A stretch of DNA of 64,000 bases from Ewingella sp. CoE-038-23 (GTDB taxonomy: Bacteria > Pseudomonadota > Gammaproteobacteria > Enterobacterales > Enterobacteriaceae). The stretch covers positions 3,658,001 to 3,722,000 of the forward strand of contig NZ_JAZHOH010000001.1 in the NCBI RefSeq assembly GCF_040419245.1. Reading direction: 5' to 3'. Both the position numbers and the translations under genes were made by a program. Below the pieces are notes generated by a model. It ran no database searches and was not told where the DNA came from. It worked only from the letters and a program-made list of their open reading frames with translations. Of the stretch, positions 44,787 through 56,198 are shown piece by piece (position 1 is the first letter of the stretch; each line of letters opens with the position of its first letter).

Positions 44787-47700
44787 AGCTGCCCCTCCAG
44801 CATTCTGGCCTGTTCCAGCATGGCTTCATCAGGGACAAACTCACCTCTAAATAGTTGGTCGAGGCATTCGACGAACTCCTGCGACGGGCGACGGCGGAAA
44901 ACGCCATTACCCGGATGCTCCGGATCCACGCCGCGCAGGAACAGATAAATCACACCACCAAAATGGCGCTCATAGTCATAATCGGCCAGCCGATGGCCTA
45001 AATAGCGATGGAGCGCCAGCGTATAGAGCTGGTATTGCAGGTCATAGCGGTGCTCAGCCATCGCACTTTCCATCGCTTCTTCGGTATAAGCACTACTGTC
45101 ATCACCCAGCCAGTTGGACTTGTAATCGAGCAAGTAAAAACGCCCTTCCCAGAAGAATACTAAGTCGATAAAGCCTTTGAGCATGCCCTGCACCTGCTGG
45201 AAGTTAAGCGACGGGCAGCGGGCGGATAAACTGTCGAAATGTTTCACCACGGCGTTGAGTTGCGAAGCCTGAAGCAAGCTGTCGATAGGCAAGTAGAACT
45301 GCAATTCAGACTGCAATTTACCTTGGTCAATCGCGCTGAGTTTCATCTGCGGCTCACCGAGCGGCGTGTTTAAAATGGCTTCAATCCAGGCTTTAAGCAC
45401 GGGTAGCCACTCAGCATCTAGGCCCTGAGCTGTTAGCTTTTCCGTCAGCCACTGGTCATCAACTTCTGCGTCAAAGGCGATTTCTTCGAAAATGCTGTGC
45501 AGGAAGGTCCCGGGCGAAGCACCGCGCGGAAACGTGTGGGCGTTCATTTGTGGCTCAACGACCTCTTGCTGCTCACCCGCAGCTTCAACATCTAGCTTCG
45601 GCAGCAGGTCTTGCGCCAACGCCGTGCCGTGCTGCTGTAGGCCGGAGTAACTGGTGATGCGCCAGCTGTCTTGAATTTGGCGTTTCATTTGGCGTGCGGA
45701 AAGTGTTTTTAGCTCATCGCTTGGCGCGGCCCACGGCGTTTGCTCTGGCGATTCAATAGCGGAGAACACCACATCCTCATTGCTAATGCTACTGAGGCAG
45801 GCGACTAACCCTGCGGCGTCGGCAGCCTGAGCTTTCTGCACCAAATAGCCCATCGCCCCGAGGTGTAAATCGGTATCGCCCTGCTTTTTGCGGTTGCCTT
45901 GCATCAAAGGCGCAATGCCCACGCTACAGTGGTAAACCGAACGCGTCAGCGCCACATAGAGCAGACGGAGATCCTCCGCCAGACGCTCCTCTTCGGCCAA
46001 CTCTTTACTTTGCTCATCACTGTTGAGGTCTAGCATGGCCGAAAAGGTGCTGCGGTCGTGGTACAAGCCTTGCTGCTGCTGGCGGAAATTACTGATAAAC
46101 GGCAGCCAGACCAGCGGATACTCCAGACCTTTGGACTTATGAATGGTCACCACCTGCACCAAGTGTTTATCGCTCTCCAGCCTTAATTGTTGGCTCTGCG
46201 ATTGGCGATCCGGGGAGGCGATTTGCTGCGCCAACCAGCGCACCAGTGCGTGCTCACTATCAAGCTGGGCGGCGGCTTCCTGCAACAACTCGCCAAGATG
46301 CAGTAAATCGGTCAGTCTTCTCTCGCCCCCGGTTGCCGCCAGCAGGTTCTCGGCCAAATGACGATGAGCAATCAATGACTTAAGCATGGGCAGCACGCCG
46401 CGCCGCGCCCAGCGCTGGCGGTAGCCGTCAAACTCGTCGACTAAGGCATCCCAGGCCCGCTCATCTTTGCTCAAGTTATCCAGCGTCAGGGCATCAAGGC
46501 CGATGATGCCGGTGGCCATGGCACTGCGCAGGGTGCGCTCGTGTTCAGGAGTCAGCACCGCCTGCAACAGCCACAAAATGTCCTTGGCTTCAGCCGTTTC
46601 GAAAACGCTGTCGCGGTTGGAGAGATACACAGAAGGAATGTCGAGCGCGCTGAGGGCATCGCGGATCAGCGCCGCCTCTGCCCGACTGCGTACCAAAACG
46701 GTAATATCGGACGCCTGAACCAGACTACGTTCACCCTTGGCATTCACCAGCCACGCCTGTTGATTTTGCCCGGCAGTCAGCCAGTCGCGAATCTGCGCCG
46801 CGCACTGGCGCGCCATCAGCTGTTGGTAATCACTTACTCCAACTCCTTCCCCCTGCTGCAACCAGAAATGCAAAGCAGGTTGGCTCTGCCCATTTAGTTC
46901 AAAGTCGAGCGGGGTATTTTTCCCCGCCGGAGAGACCTGAATAAAAGGAATTTGGGAGAATACGAACGGGTTATTCAGCTGGGAAAACAGGTGGTTAACG
47001 CCTTTAACCATGCTTACTGATGAGCGCCAGTTGGTGTCCATAGTGTAGTGAGCACTAACTTCAGAACGAGCGCGCATATAGGTAAAGATATCAGCGCCGC
47101 GAAATGCATAAATCGCCTGCTTTGGGTCACCGATAAGCAGCAACCCGCACTGGGGCTGGTTGATATAAAGGCGCTGGAAGATGCGGTACTGCTGGGGGTC
47201 CGTATCCTGGAATTCGTCGATCATCGCCAACGGATAACGGCTGCGAATAGCCTGTGCTAACAGCTCTACGCCAGGCTGGTGCAGCGCGGCGTCAAGGCGG
47301 CTCAAGAGATCGTCAAAGCCTAGCTCGGCGCGCTGGCGCTTCTCTTTCTGAATGGTGAAACGAATTTCGCTTAATGCTCGCGCAATAATCAAATCGCGCA
47401 GCGTCAGAGGCTCGGTGAAGATGGCGTCTATGCTGTCGAAAACGCCGTGCTGCGGAGCATTGCCTTTCTTGGTTTTTTCCAACAGCACCGACTGTCTAAA
47501 GCGCTCAAGTTCCTTCGGCAACTGGTAGTCTTCAGTGGCTTGCGCCGCCCATAACCCGACGTTTTCGAGCCACACCGGCAGATATCGTGAGCTATAACTG
47601 CGTTTATCGACCCCGGAGTCATTAATGATAGCGGCGATATCAGCCGATGCCGCCAGCCATTGCTGCTTGATGCTGTTAATGCGTTCGAGTATCTGCTGGT

Positions 47701-48367
47701 GACGCGTCTCAATAGTTTCGTCCTCAGCCGGCGGCTGGCGGAGCTGGGGCATTTCACCATGCAAATAAGGCGATAAGTCACTGAGTAAGGCTTCCGGCCC
47801 GCTCCACTCCTGCGAAATCACGCGCGCGATGTCCAGTGGCAGCGGATAGCAATGGCGACGCCAGAAGTCGGCGCAGGCCTGACGGCGCAAAGGTAACTCG
47901 TCTTGAACTAAGGTCTGTTCAAACAGAATGCCTGACTCGAATGCGTTGTGAGTGAGCATTCGCTGGCAAAATCCGTGGATGGTGTAAATCGCGGCTTCAT
48001 CCATCTGCCGTTCTGCCGCCAGCAAAATATGGGCTGCCGAAGCTAAATCCTCGATTTGCGCCATCAGCGACATCATCATCGGGTTGTCGCTCTGGCCCCG
48101 CACGCAGGCAATTCTTAGCTCATGAATGTTGCTGCGGATACGGCCACGTAGCTCCTCAGTAGCCGCCTCGGTAAAGGTCACCACCAGAATTTCTTCCACC
48201 GTCAAACTGCGGGGAAAAGCGGCCTCCTTGCCCAGCCCGAGCAATAGCCGCAGATAAAGCACGGCCAGCGTGAAGGTCTTGCCCGTGCCCGCAGAGGCCT
48301 CAATCAACCGTGCTCCGGTGAGGGGCAGCGTCAGCGGTTCAAGCTTCTGCGGGATAATCTCTGTCAT
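44783..48367 (-). CDS. recB: Exodeoxyribonuclease V subunit beta (RecB)
   Basis: SF1A 3'-5' helicase and nuclease subunit of RecBCD. The 1194-residue protein (E. coli 1180) has Walker A ASAGTGKT at 24-31 and helicase motifs [14 protein letters not shown] and [13 protein letters not shown]. The C-terminal RecB nuclease domain carries the catalytic [10 protein letters not shown] and downstream [16 protein letters not shown]. It overlaps ptrA upstream and recD downstream by 4 bp each, so translation is coupled. Confidence 0.98.
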   Translation of the reverse strand: MTEIIPQKLEPLTLPLTGARLIEASAGTGKTFTLAVLYLRLLLGLGKEAAFPRSLTVEEILVVTFTEAATEELRGRIRSNIHELRIACVRGQSDNPMMMSLMAQIEDLASAAHILLAAERQMDEAAIYTIHGFCQRMLTHNAFESGILFEQTLVQDELPLRRQACADFWRRHCYPLPLDIARVISQEWSGPEALLSDLSPYLHGEMPQLRQPPAEDETIETRHQQILERINSIKQQWLAASADIAAIINDSGVDKRSYSSRYLPVWLENVGLWAAQATEDYQLPKELERFRQSVLLEKTKKGNAPQHGVFDSIDAIFTEPLTLRDLIIARALSEIRFTIQKEKRQRAELGFDDLLSRLDAALHQPGVELLAQAIRSRYPLAMIDEFQDTDPQQYRIFQRLYINQPQCGLLLIGDPKQAIYAFRGADIFTYMRARSEVSAHYTMDTNWRSSVSMVKGVNHLFSQLNNPFVFSQIPFIQVSPAGKNTPLDFELNGQSQPALHFWLQQGEGVGVSDYQQLMARQCAAQIRDWLTAGQNQQAWLVNAKGERSLVQASDITVLVRSRAEAALIRDALSALDIPSVYLSNRDSVFETAEAKDILWLLQAVLTPEHERTLRSAMATGIIGLDALTLDNLSKDERAWDALVDEFDGYRQRWARRGVLPMLKSLIAHRHLAENLLAATGGERRLTDLLHLGELLQEAAAQLDSEHALVRWLAQQIASPDRQSQSQQLRLESDKHLVQVVTIHKSKGLEYPLVWLPFISNFRQQQQGLYHDRSTFSAMLDLNSDEQSKELAEEERLAEDLRLLYVALTRSVYHCSVGIAPLMQGNRKKQGDTDLHLGAMGYLVQKAQAADAAGLVACLSSISNEDVVFSAIESPEQTPWAAPSDELKTLSARQMKRQIQDSWRITSYSGLQQHGTALAQDLLPKLDVEAAGEQQEVVEPQMNAHTFPRGASPGTFLHSIFEEIAFDAEVDDQWLTEKLTAQGLDAEWLPVLKAWIEAILNTPLGEPQMKLSAIDQGKLQSELQFYLPIDSLLQASQLNAVVKHFDSLSARCPSLNFQQVQGMLKGFIDLVFFWEGRFYLLDYKSNWLGDDSSAYTEEAMESAMAEHRYDLQYQLYTLALHRYLGHRLADYDYERHFGGVIYLFLRGVDPEHPGNGVFRRRPSQEFVECLDQLFRGEFVPDEAMLEQARMLEGQL

Positions 48368-51252
48368 TGACTGTTTACCTGGTGAGGAAATGTTTTCTGG
48401 ATTGAAGACGTGTTCGGGTAGGTTTTAAACCCGGCCGGTTTGGCATAATCAGCCGTTTTCGCGTCATTGCCTGACACTTGCGAAAGCATCGCTAGGCCGT
48501 TCATTTTGATCACCGCTTTATGGAAATAATCCGCCAACTCCTGTTGGGTCAGGCTCTTAATAACCGCCAGCACCTTGTCGCGCGTATTAAAGTCGCTTTC
48601 TCCACGGCTGAAATCATTGCCTAAGCGATCGGCCTCTTCATCAAGCGTTTGCGGACGCTGCTGCATCTCATTAATCAGCGCCTGTTTGTACTGCGCAAAT
48701 TCGTCAGGCTTCATGGCACGCAGCCGTTTTTCCGCCTGAGGATAAAATGCCAAATAGCGCTGATAAAGGTACTGTGGCTGCTTGCTGTTGCTTTGCAGCA
48801 GGAAGCCAATCCCCCACTGCTTGCCGACAGGGATTGGGAAGGCAAACACGGCATACCCCAGCTGCTCCTGAGTGCGTAATTGGCTGTAGAACCAAGGCTG
48901 GATAATCTGGCCGAGCAGCGAGCTGTAGGCCATGCTCTGCACTTCATCATAGCCAGTCGGAATATAGACCGCCGCCAGCGCGCAGTCCGTGCTGCTACCC
49001 TGACGCTGAATATTGACCTTCTGCGGTTTTTTGATTTCAACATGGCTGCCGCGCCACCACTGAGAACCGTGTACTCCCACTTTATTGACGATAGCTTCTG
49101 ACATGGCCTTCACTTCAGGCTCAGTCATGTTGCCAATCACCATAATCTCCACTGCGGCGTTATGGATAAGGCTCTCGCGGTAGGCGTTGATTTGCTCAAG
49201 GGTGATGCCCTTGACTAGCTTTTCACGCTCTTCTCGCTCGGTATAAGGGATGCGGGAAACCAGCTGGACGGGTTGCAGGGCCAACTCAAAGGCCTTGCCT
49301 TTATCCGCTGACGCTAAACGTTCCAGATACCAGGACTTAGCCTGATCAAGCTGTTCTTGGGTCGGTTTGAAATCCGGATAGCTGTCCACCAGCTTGCTAA
49401 GCAATACCGGCAAACGCTCGGTAAAGCCAGTGGCTGCAAACTGCAATCCATTGTCTGGCGAGGTGGAGAAGCTAATGCCGCCAATAGAGGCCTGATAGCT
49501 CAGTTGGTCAAAGGCCACGCCGGTCAGATAGTCCGTCAGGCCATACAATACCTGGTTTTTAGCATTATCCAGCGCCTGAGCGTTGCGGAACGACACCATC
49601 ACATTGGCTTTGGGCTCTTGCGAAAAATAACGGCTTGGCATGTAGAAAACGCGCAGGCCTTTTTTCTCCACCACCAGCTTAGGTTTGGTCTGGTCGCCCT
49701 GCTTATTCACCAACGCCAAAGAGTCAGGAATGTAGGGGTTCAGCGCAGGCAGAGAGAGCGAAATTTGCTGGCTCTGCTGCTTCCATTGTTCAAAGGTCGC
49801 GGCGGGGAGCTTATCAACCTGATAAGGCGCATTCACAAAATAGGCCACTTTATTGTGGGGTTCATCAGGGCTGATGTACCAGTAACGAGCATTCTGTGGT
49901 GTCAGTTGATCAAGGCGGGCAGCGATAGCCGCAGGGTCAAACTGGTCGGTTAAATATGGCGAATCTAAAACGTGCTCGACAGGCACTCTGAGCATGGTAT
50001 CAACCAGCCACTCGACATAATCCATATCGCGAGTTAACGCCGGATAACGATAATCCAATGCCATGACGTGCGCGATTTCGTCGAAATACTCTTTTTTGAT
50101 CCCCTGCTGACGCATCTCATTCAGATAGCTAAACACCGCCGCAATCACTCTGTCGCGCTGAGCCAGCCCTTTATCCGTAAGGGAAATTGAGATATTGAAC
50201 ACGCCCTGATTGCGATCCACCATAGGATCCGCCCCGGCATTAATTCCATCAGCCAGCCCCTCTTTCTGTAACCAGTCCGATAAGGTGTTAGGGCTACGGT
50301 TGCCAATCAAATAACTGATATAGGTGTCAGTTTTACTGCGGAAAGCAGCGCTGTTGTTATCAATGGCAAATTCAATGCGCAGCTGTTTACGCGGCTGGGC
50401 CGGAATGAAATGAATAATCTCACCCTTTTGCGCCTCAGTAAGCGTCGGAACAGTAATGGCCGGGACGCTGGCGTTGTGGTTGCCAATTTTACCAAAGGTG
50501 TCTGCGGCCAGCTGGGCCAGTTCGGGCAAGGGTTTATTGCTATAAATCACGGCCACCATCAGATTAGCCGAGTAATAACGATGATAAAATGCCGTAAGCT
50601 CATCGTGTAATTTACTCCCTGGCTTATCTTTTAGCGTATCAAGGTTGCCGCCGGAAAAACGGGCGCTAGGGTGAGCAGGGTTTAGGGTTTCAGCGCGAAC
50701 TTGCGCCATACGCATGCCGTCTCGGGAACGCGCCATGGTCAGCTCGGCATTGACCGCGTTACGTTCACGGTCGGCATTCAATGGGTCGAGCAGCGGCTCG
50801 GCAATGGCGTCCGCTAATCTATCAACCGCGGGCTGTAGCGCGTCATTTTCAACCTCAAGATAAAAAGCCGTGCGGTAGGAGGCGGTGCTGCCATTGTGGC
50901 TGCCACCGTGCTTTTTCAAAAACTCAGACAGGCTTTCCGGCTCGGGATACTTTTTGGAGCCCATCAGCAGCATATGTTCGGTGTAGTGTGCCAGACCGAG
51001 TTGGGAGTCGGGATCTTCTAAAGATCCCACGGGAATCGCTAACGCAGCCAGAGATTTACTGGCTTCGCTGTCGGAAACCAATAGCACCGTCATCCCATTA
51101 TTCAACGTGATCGCCTGATACTGACGCGGGTCGTTCTGACTCTTATTGATTGCTTGTGCATACGGCTGCCAGTCAGTCGCACACCATGCTGCCGGTATCC
51201 AAAAGACTGATAACAACAGTAACCCTGAAACACGGGTAAGCTGTTTTAACAT
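48364..51252 (-). CDS. ptrA: Protease III (pitrilysin)
   Basis: Periplasmic zinc metallopeptidase of the M16 family that degrades small peptides. The ATG at 51252 sits 7 nt from GGGGGAG and gives 962 residues, exactly the E. coli length; a GTG two codons upstream is rejected because it is too close to the ribosome site. A signal peptide (LLLLSVFWIPAAWCA) precedes the inverted zinc motif H89-Y-T-E92-H93. Its place inside the rec operon is conserved in enterobacteria although no role in recombination is known. Confidence 0.97.
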   Translation of the reverse strand: MLKQLTRVSGLLLLSVFWIPAAWCATDWQPYAQAINKSQNDPRQYQAITLNNGMTVLLVSDSEASKSLAALAIPVGSLEDPDSQLGLAHYTEHMLLMGSKKYPEPESLSEFLKKHGGSHNGSTASYRTAFYLEVENDALQPAVDRLADAIAEPLLDPLNADRERNAVNAELTMARSRDGMRMAQVRAETLNPAHPSARFSGGNLDTLKDKPGSKLHDELTAFYHRYYSANLMVAVIYSNKPLPELAQLAADTFGKIGNHNASVPAITVPTLTEAQKGEIIHFIPAQPRKQLRIEFAIDNNSAAFRSKTDTYISYLIGNRSPNTLSDWLQKEGLADGINAGADPMVDRNQGVFNISISLTDKGLAQRDRVIAAVFSYLNEMRQQGIKKEYFDEIAHVMALDYRYPALTRDMDYVEWLVDTMLRVPVEHVLDSPYLTDQFDPAAIAARLDQLTPQNARYWYISPDEPHNKVAYFVNAPYQVDKLPAATFEQWKQQSQQISLSLPALNPYIPDSLALVNKQGDQTKPKLVVEKKGLRVFYMPSRYFSQEPKANVMVSFRNAQALDNAKNQVLYGLTDYLTGVAFDQLSYQASIGGISFSTSPDNGLQFAATGFTERLPVLLSKLVDSYPDFKPTQEQLDQAKSWYLERLASADKGKAFELALQPVQLVSRIPYTEREEREKLVKGITLEQINAYRESLIHNAAVEIMVIGNMTEPEVKAMSEAIVNKVGVHGSQWWRGSHVEIKKPQKVNIQRQGSSTDCALAAVYIPTGYDEVQSMAYSSLLGQIIQPWFYSQLRTQEQLGYAVFAFPIPVGKQWGIGFLLQSNSKQPQYLYQRYLAFYPQAEKRLRAMKPDEFAQYKQALINEMQQRPQTLDEEADRLGNDFSRGESDFNTRDKVLAVIKSLTQQELADYFHKAVIKMNGLAMLSQVSGNDAKTADYAKPAGFKTYPNTSSIQKTFPHQVNSQ

Positions 51253-51294
51253 TGCCACTCTCCCCCAATAAGGTAAATTTTTGAACTCATGCCA

Positions 51295-54200
51295 CTATGC
51301 CAGATTGTGTCGGGCTAGGGGCAAAAGGAAGCGTTCCGCTTCACGGATAATAATTTGTAATTTTTGCGTATCTAACTGACGGAACACCCGCTGAATATAA
51401 GGATCGGCACCTTCTCCCGGCACGCGAATATCCCCCTGCCATGCCTGAAGTAACTTGTTGCGCGCTTTCTCAAGCTTTTCCTCATCATGACTTACCGTAC
51501 CAGTATCTTTATCAAAACACTGCGATAACCATGCCCAGCCACTTTTGTTGAGTAAAAACAAAGGTTCAGACATCCCCTCCAGATACCCGTTAATCAAATC
51601 CTGTAGATGCTGCGTTGCTCTGTCAGCTGGCATCGCGGCAAATCGCCATGCCGTGGCACCGCGACCATACATCCGACTGTCGCCCTTGCCACCGGCGGCG
51701 CAATAGGCCAAGTGTTCAATCCACAATAACAGACCGTCTCTGGCCAGCAAGGCCGCAGGACGCCAGCGCAGCAGCCCATTGTCTTGTACCTGATGTAGCC
51801 AACCCGTCAGTTTGATATCGCCCACGGACAAATCCAGCTCAACGCTGCCGTACTCCTGTCTTTCGCTGCGCACGGTGTCGGCTAATTCAGTCATTTCTTC
51901 CAACTGCTTCTGCCAGTAAATTTCACCAAACGGGCCGTACGGCAGGCCGCCGGACGCACGAACTCGGGTAAAGAGTTGTGCAGGATCCCGCTCTTCAATC
52001 AGCGTGTTGAGAAGTTGGGTGTTGAACTGGTAACGGTCAAGATTGTCCAGAATGAAAGGCTCTTCATCCGACAGTTCGGTCTCTTCCAGCACGAAACTCA
52101 CATTGAGCCTCATTTGGAAAAAGGCCTTGATAGGGTGACGATAAAAACGCAGCAAGTTTTCTAGCGTCACTTCAGTGGTTGCCACTGGCTCTAAAGGTTG
52201 GTTGAAATCCAGAACGTCATCACCCTTTCGGCTGGCCGCAGGCAGCCATTCTGCCGCAAAGCTTTGATGTTCGTTACCGGCCTCGAAATTAGTGGCGTCG
52301 AAAGGCGTGCGCGGATGCCAGCACAGCAGATGCTTTGTGACGCGCTCAGCACTTTGATCCGCCGTTAAGCCTTCATCACCGTCGAGACAGTAACTTTGGC
52401 CGATGTACTCCAACAGCTCTGTCACCAGCACCGAAGGGTAGCGCTCGCTGTTATCCTGAATTGAGCGCCCAATATAGCTAATGTAGAGATGATCCTGAGC
52501 CGAAAGCAGCGCTTCAAGGAACAGATAACGGTCATCGTCCCGGCGGCTGCGATCGCCCCTTTCCACTTTCTGCGCCATCAGATCAAAACCCAGCGGCGGC
52601 AGCGTTCTTGGGTAAATGCCATCATTCATTCCCAGCAGGCATACCACTTTGAAGGGGATGGACCGCATTGGCATCAGGGTACAGAAGTTAATCGGGCCGG
52701 CCAGAAAACGCTGGCTGATGCGCTCTTGATCGAGTTTTGACGCCAGTTCATCACGCAAGATAGATAACGGGACAAGATCTGGATATTGAGCAGCAACGCC
52801 GTGGCTGAGAACTTTTTGCCACTGCTGCTCAATCAGTGCCAATGCCACTTCGGTTTCCCCTTCGGCGGAGAAGAATGTGCTAAGCAGTTCCTGACACAGA
52901 GGCAGCCACTCGCTGACGCTGCGCGGCTTGGATAAGGTTATGCGCCACTGGCTAAGCTGCATCAGCAACTCGGCTAAATGCCCGGCCAATTCGGCGGCCA
53001 ACCCGGTTGATTCATCATAAGGTAAGACGCCCTGCCACTCTCCCGACTGGCTATCCATGGCGTAGCCCAGCAGCATGCGGGTCAAACCAAAGTGCCAGGT
53101 GTGCTGGCCAGTCGCGGGCAGTGACAGCTCACGGACGTTGTCGTCATCCAGCCCCCAGCGAATCCCAGATTCCCCGACCCACTGGCGCAAAAGTCGCAGT
53201 CCATCTTCATCAATGGAGAAGCGCGAAGCCAGCGCGGGGACTTCCAACAGCCCGAGAACTTGTTCGGCAGTAAAGCGGCTTTGCGGTAAATCGAGTAGGG
53301 AGATAAAGGCTTGCAGCGCGGGGTGAGCCTGACTTGCTTTACGATCCGACAGGGCAAAGGGCAGATAGCGCTCTGCTGGCGCATTACCAAATACCGCCTG
53401 AATATAAGGCGCGTAGCTGTCGATATCCGCCACCATGACGATAATATCGCGCGGGGTAAGCGCCGGGTTTTCAGCCATCAGCGCGAGCAGATTGTCATAC
53501 AGAATCTCAACTTCGCGCTGCGGACTGTGGCAAACATGCAGGCTTAGGGAGCGATCCTTTGGATTCAACACCCTCTTTTGGTCACTGCTGAGCAGGGTTT
53601 CCGGCGTCATCCCTATGATGGCATGGTCCTCTAATTCCAACATATCTTGCTGAACGGCATGGAGTAGAGAGCCATCTCCCACGTCAACGAAGGCGTGGAC
53701 TTCCTGAATATCGTCCACCTGCGACAACAGGAACATGTGGTCGCGCCCAAGCTTGCCCCATGAAGCCAACAATGGATTACTCAGGTTCTGCATGCCGTCA
53801 TCATTAAAGAGCTGAGCGGCTTGTGCCGGCTCACGGAACAGAGAAGCATCTTCCAGCTTTTCAAGATAGTGGCGTCGCTTGCGGCTTTGCAGCCGGGCGA
53901 GAAAGGCGTAGTTCTGGATATCACCCCAATAATATTTGCACGGGTTGGTGAACATCAGATGAATATCAATATGCTTGCCTAACGCCTGTAAGGCCTGCAA
54001 ATAGACCGGAGGCAATGCAGAGATCCCGCAGATAAATACGCGAGAAGGTAAGCCCGCCGGAGTGAATTTGGCGTTTTCCAGCTGGGAAATGAAGTTCTGA
54101 TACAGGTTGGCACGGTGCCATTCCGGCTGTTGCAATTCTTGGGTATAGGCACACAGCGCGCGCCACAGGGAGGATTGCCAGCGCTGCGCCTCATCAAGCC

Positions 54201-54669
54201 CTTCCACCTGTCGCTCGCTTTCCCATGCTTTAAGCCATTCGGGACGATAAACCAGATATTGGTCAAAAAGGTCAGCTACCCGGGCGGCGAGCTGATGGAT
54301 TTTGCGTTTGTCTTCGTCGTCATCTAAATAGTGGCGCAGCGAGGCAAAGTCCTCTTCACCCAATTTCTGCGGCAATAGCCACATGAGTTTCCATGTCATC
54401 GCGTCCTTGCTAAAGGCGCTCTCTTTGGGAATGCCCGGTAAGACTTTAGTGAACATGTCCCAAATAAAGGTCGCGGGCAGCGGGAATGCGATGTTCGCTG
54501 CGATACCAAATGTCTGCGCCAACTCCATTTGCAGCCACTGCGCCATGCCTGGGCTTTGCACCAGAATCACTTCTTGGCTGAAAGGATCGGCGAGCGGGCG
54601 CCCCTCAATTAGCGCCGTGGTCAGCGTTTTCAGAATATCTAATTGGTTTGAGTGATAAACCGTAAACAT
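51295..54669 (-). CDS. recC: Exodeoxyribonuclease V subunit gamma (RecC)
   Basis: Scaffold subunit of RecBCD that recognises Chi and holds the DNA fork pin. The 1124-residue protein (E. coli 1122) begins MFTVYHSNQLDILKTLTTAL and has blocks such as LVQSPGMAQWLQMELAQ and CVLLGMNDG-like VVCLLGMNDGIYPRTLPP. The helicase-like domain lacks a Walker A lysine motif and the nuclease-like domain lacks catalytic residues, as expected. It heads the rec operon, 42 bp before ptrA; the 113-bp gap upstream toward ppdC should hold its promoter, but none stood out. Confidence 0.98.
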   Translation of the reverse strand: MFTVYHSNQLDILKTLTTALIEGRPLADPFSQEVILVQSPGMAQWLQMELAQTFGIAANIAFPLPATFIWDMFTKVLPGIPKESAFSKDAMTWKLMWLLPQKLGEEDFASLRHYLDDDEDKRKIHQLAARVADLFDQYLVYRPEWLKAWESERQVEGLDEAQRWQSSLWRALCAYTQELQQPEWHRANLYQNFISQLENAKFTPAGLPSRVFICGISALPPVYLQALQALGKHIDIHLMFTNPCKYYWGDIQNYAFLARLQSRKRRHYLEKLEDASLFREPAQAAQLFNDDGMQNLSNPLLASWGKLGRDHMFLLSQVDDIQEVHAFVDVGDGSLLHAVQQDMLELEDHAIIGMTPETLLSSDQKRVLNPKDRSLSLHVCHSPQREVEILYDNLLALMAENPALTPRDIIVMVADIDSYAPYIQAVFGNAPAERYLPFALSDRKASQAHPALQAFISLLDLPQSRFTAEQVLGLLEVPALASRFSIDEDGLRLLRQWVGESGIRWGLDDDNVRELSLPATGQHTWHFGLTRMLLGYAMDSQSGEWQGVLPYDESTGLAAELAGHLAELLMQLSQWRITLSKPRSVSEWLPLCQELLSTFFSAEGETEVALALIEQQWQKVLSHGVAAQYPDLVPLSILRDELASKLDQERISQRFLAGPINFCTLMPMRSIPFKVVCLLGMNDGIYPRTLPPLGFDLMAQKVERGDRSRRDDDRYLFLEALLSAQDHLYISYIGRSIQDNSERYPSVLVTELLEYIGQSYCLDGDEGLTADQSAERVTKHLLCWHPRTPFDATNFEAGNEHQSFAAEWLPAASRKGDDVLDFNQPLEPVATTEVTLENLLRFYRHPIKAFFQMRLNVSFVLEETELSDEEPFILDNLDRYQFNTQLLNTLIEERDPAQLFTRVRASGGLPYGPFGEIYWQKQLEEMTELADTVRSERQEYGSVELDLSVGDIKLTGWLHQVQDNGLLRWRPAALLARDGLLLWIEHLAYCAAGGKGDSRMYGRGATAWRFAAMPADRATQHLQDLINGYLEGMSEPLFLLNKSGWAWLSQCFDKDTGTVSHDEEKLEKARNKLLQAWQGDIRVPGEGADPYIQRVFRQLDTQKLQIIIREAERFLLPLARHNLA

Positions 54670-54782
54670 TGGCGCTTCCTTGAGGAAAAAAGACGAATTT
54701 ATATGTGCATTTTTGAAGATTCAGCAGACTACTCTAACCAGCTTAGAACCTAATGAAAACCCGTGACCTAGGCCGATTGGCG

Positions 54783-55118
54783 TCATAAGACGGGTTCGCT
54801 ATCTGAATCACACAATATTCTTGCCGCACGGGCGAGATATCCAGCAGGGGCTTGTACCTGAGTCACTACGCTTCGGCACCCGCCGAGCTGATTTGCCACA
54901 GTTATCTGGCTTTGCCAGCCAGCCGCCAGTGGATAACCTTTGCCGCTAACAGCAAAGACCTCGAGCTGGGCGTGTGCCTCAGACTTTGCCTGTCTGAACT
55001 GCCACTGGCGGCTAAAGCCATTGCTCAGTGATTGGTAATATTGCAACAGCGCCAATAAAGAGACTGCGAGTAGCAAAGTCGCTATCAGCGCCTCTGGCAG
55101 GCTAAATCCCTTTTGCAT
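54783..55118 (-). CDS. ppdC: Prepilin-like protein PpdC
   Basis: Type IV pilin-like (GspH/PulG class) protein of 111 residues. The ATG at 55118 gives MQKGFSLPEALIATLLLAVS, a prepilin peptidase site (G/F) followed by a hydrophobic helix with the usual glutamate at +5. An upstream in-frame ATG would lengthen the leader by nine residues. It overlaps ygdB by 17 bp. It is the last of ppdA-ppdB-ygdB-ppdC; in E. coli this cluster is called minor pseudopilins of unclear function. Confidence 0.9.
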   Translation of the reverse strand: MQKGFSLPEALIATLLLAVSLLALLQYYQSLSNGFSRQWQFRQAKSEAHAQLEVFAVSGKGYPLAAGWQSQITVANQLGGCRSVVTQVQAPAGYLARAARILCDSDSEPVL

Positions 55119-55623
55119 TGTTATCCTCTCTTGCATCTTCTTCACAATAATCAGGCTCTGACTCAGGGCAGAAATCTAACCAGCCCTGCGCAATTGCGGC
55201 AAATCTGCGGCTGCCGTTCGGCGAACCCAGCATCCTCGCCTGCTGATAGACCACCAGCGGTCGCGTGTGGTTATCAGTTGTGCCCTCCCCCTTGAGCAAA
55301 AAAACGCCTTGGCGCAGGGAGGGACGAACACAGCTACGTAAGCTCTGCGGCGGCTGGCCGGGAATGTGGATATCAGCATGCTGGCACTGCCATTGATTGC
55401 TCGCTGAAGCTTGCCATGATTGGTTAAGTCCCCAGTTCAGTGAGGATTCGGCCTGCTCGCGCGCTTTTAGATAGCGATGCTCATGGCCAGTGAGTGTCAG
55501 GCTATCCGCCAGTTGCTGCCCAAGGTTAGTCAAAACGATAATCCCCAGGGACATCATCATCATTACGCTGAGCATCATGGCGCTGCCTCTCTGCCGCTGA
55601 ATCCGCCATCCTGATACCATCAT
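55102..55623 (-). CDS. ygdB: DUF2509 family protein YgdB (pilus-cluster minor component)
   Basis: Protein of 173 residues, longer than my memory of E. coli YgdB (about 135). It has an N-terminal hydrophobic helix (SAMMLSVMMMMSLGIIVLT) after a basic start, a PilX-like layout, and the C-terminal family feature GWLDFCPESE with paired cysteines (CPESEPDYC). The helix lacks a clear prepilin peptidase glycine-phenylalanine site, although RGSAMML resembles PilX starts. Start and stop overlap ppdB (4 bp) and ppdC (17 bp). Confidence 0.85.
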   Translation of the reverse strand: MMVSGWRIQRQRGSAMMLSVMMMMSLGIIVLTNLGQQLADSLTLTGHEHRYLKAREQAESSLNWGLNQSWQASASNQWQCQHADIHIPGQPPQSLRSCVRPSLRQGVFLLKGEGTTDNHTRPLVVYQQARMLGSPNGSRRFAAIAQGWLDFCPESEPDYCEEDAREDNNAKGI

Positions 55624-56198
55624 CTCGCCCGCCCTGCCACCCGGGTTTCAACCCGGCGATGCACCGTCGGCGTCTCGCGCCAGTGTGCAGTAATATTAAT
55701 AGTAAACAATGAATTGCCACGTAGAGTTAGCCGCTTTGTGACGTTGAAATCGGTCACTTTGACTTCGGCGGGATCCAGCAACTTCTCCCAACTACTCCCT
55801 TGGCAGCTCGCGGCACCTCGCTGGGTTTCAATGGCGCCTGCGCGTAAGCGATAGGCAAAGTATTCGGCATTGTCATTGCCGGCAGGCTCCCAGCGGCCAT
55901 TACGATTGAGGTCATAGGCGATGATGATGCAGGAATGTGCGGGCTCTCCTGTGCTTTGCCCAAAAACCGTGGCGCTCCCTCTGCATTCCCCATTACAAAA
56001 GCCGGAGCGACGCAGATCTTTCTCGAGATTAGAAACCGCGCTTCTCAGTAATTGGTCTAATTGGAAGTGATGACTAAGGTTTTGGCTGCGCTGGCGCAGC
56101 AAAGGATAAAGCTGCGCCGAACTGAGCATTAGCATGCTGCCGATACTCAAGGCCATCAGCACCTCTGGCAGAGTAAAACCGCGCTGTTTCAGACGCAT
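55620..56198 (-). CDS. ppdB: Prepilin-like protein PpdB
   Basis: Type IV pilin-like (PilW/GspJ class) protein of 192 residues (E. coli about 187). It starts MRLKQRGFTLPEVLMALSIG, with a clear prepilin peptidase cleavage site and helix. Cysteines occur in the CNGEC segment near residue 70. It overlaps ppdA upstream by 10 bp and ygdB by 4 bp, so the four genes form one transcription unit. Confidence 0.92.
   Translation of the reverse strand: MRLKQRGFTLPEVLMALSIGSMLMLSSAQLYPLLRQRSQNLSHHFQLDQLLRSAVSNLEKDLRRSGFCNGECRGSATVFGQSTGEPAHSCIIIAYDLNRNGRWEPAGNDNAEYFAYRLRAGAIETQRGAASCQGSSWEKLLDPAEVKVTDFNVTKRLTLRGNSLFTINITAHWRETPTVHRRVETRVAGRAR

Noticed and set aside
44783..54669. Phage or defence island suggested by the large nuclease and helicase genes
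   Set aside because: The four genes are the housekeeping recC-ptrA-recB-recD operon at family lengths in the conserved place between argA and thyA; no integrase, att site or accessory genes are present.
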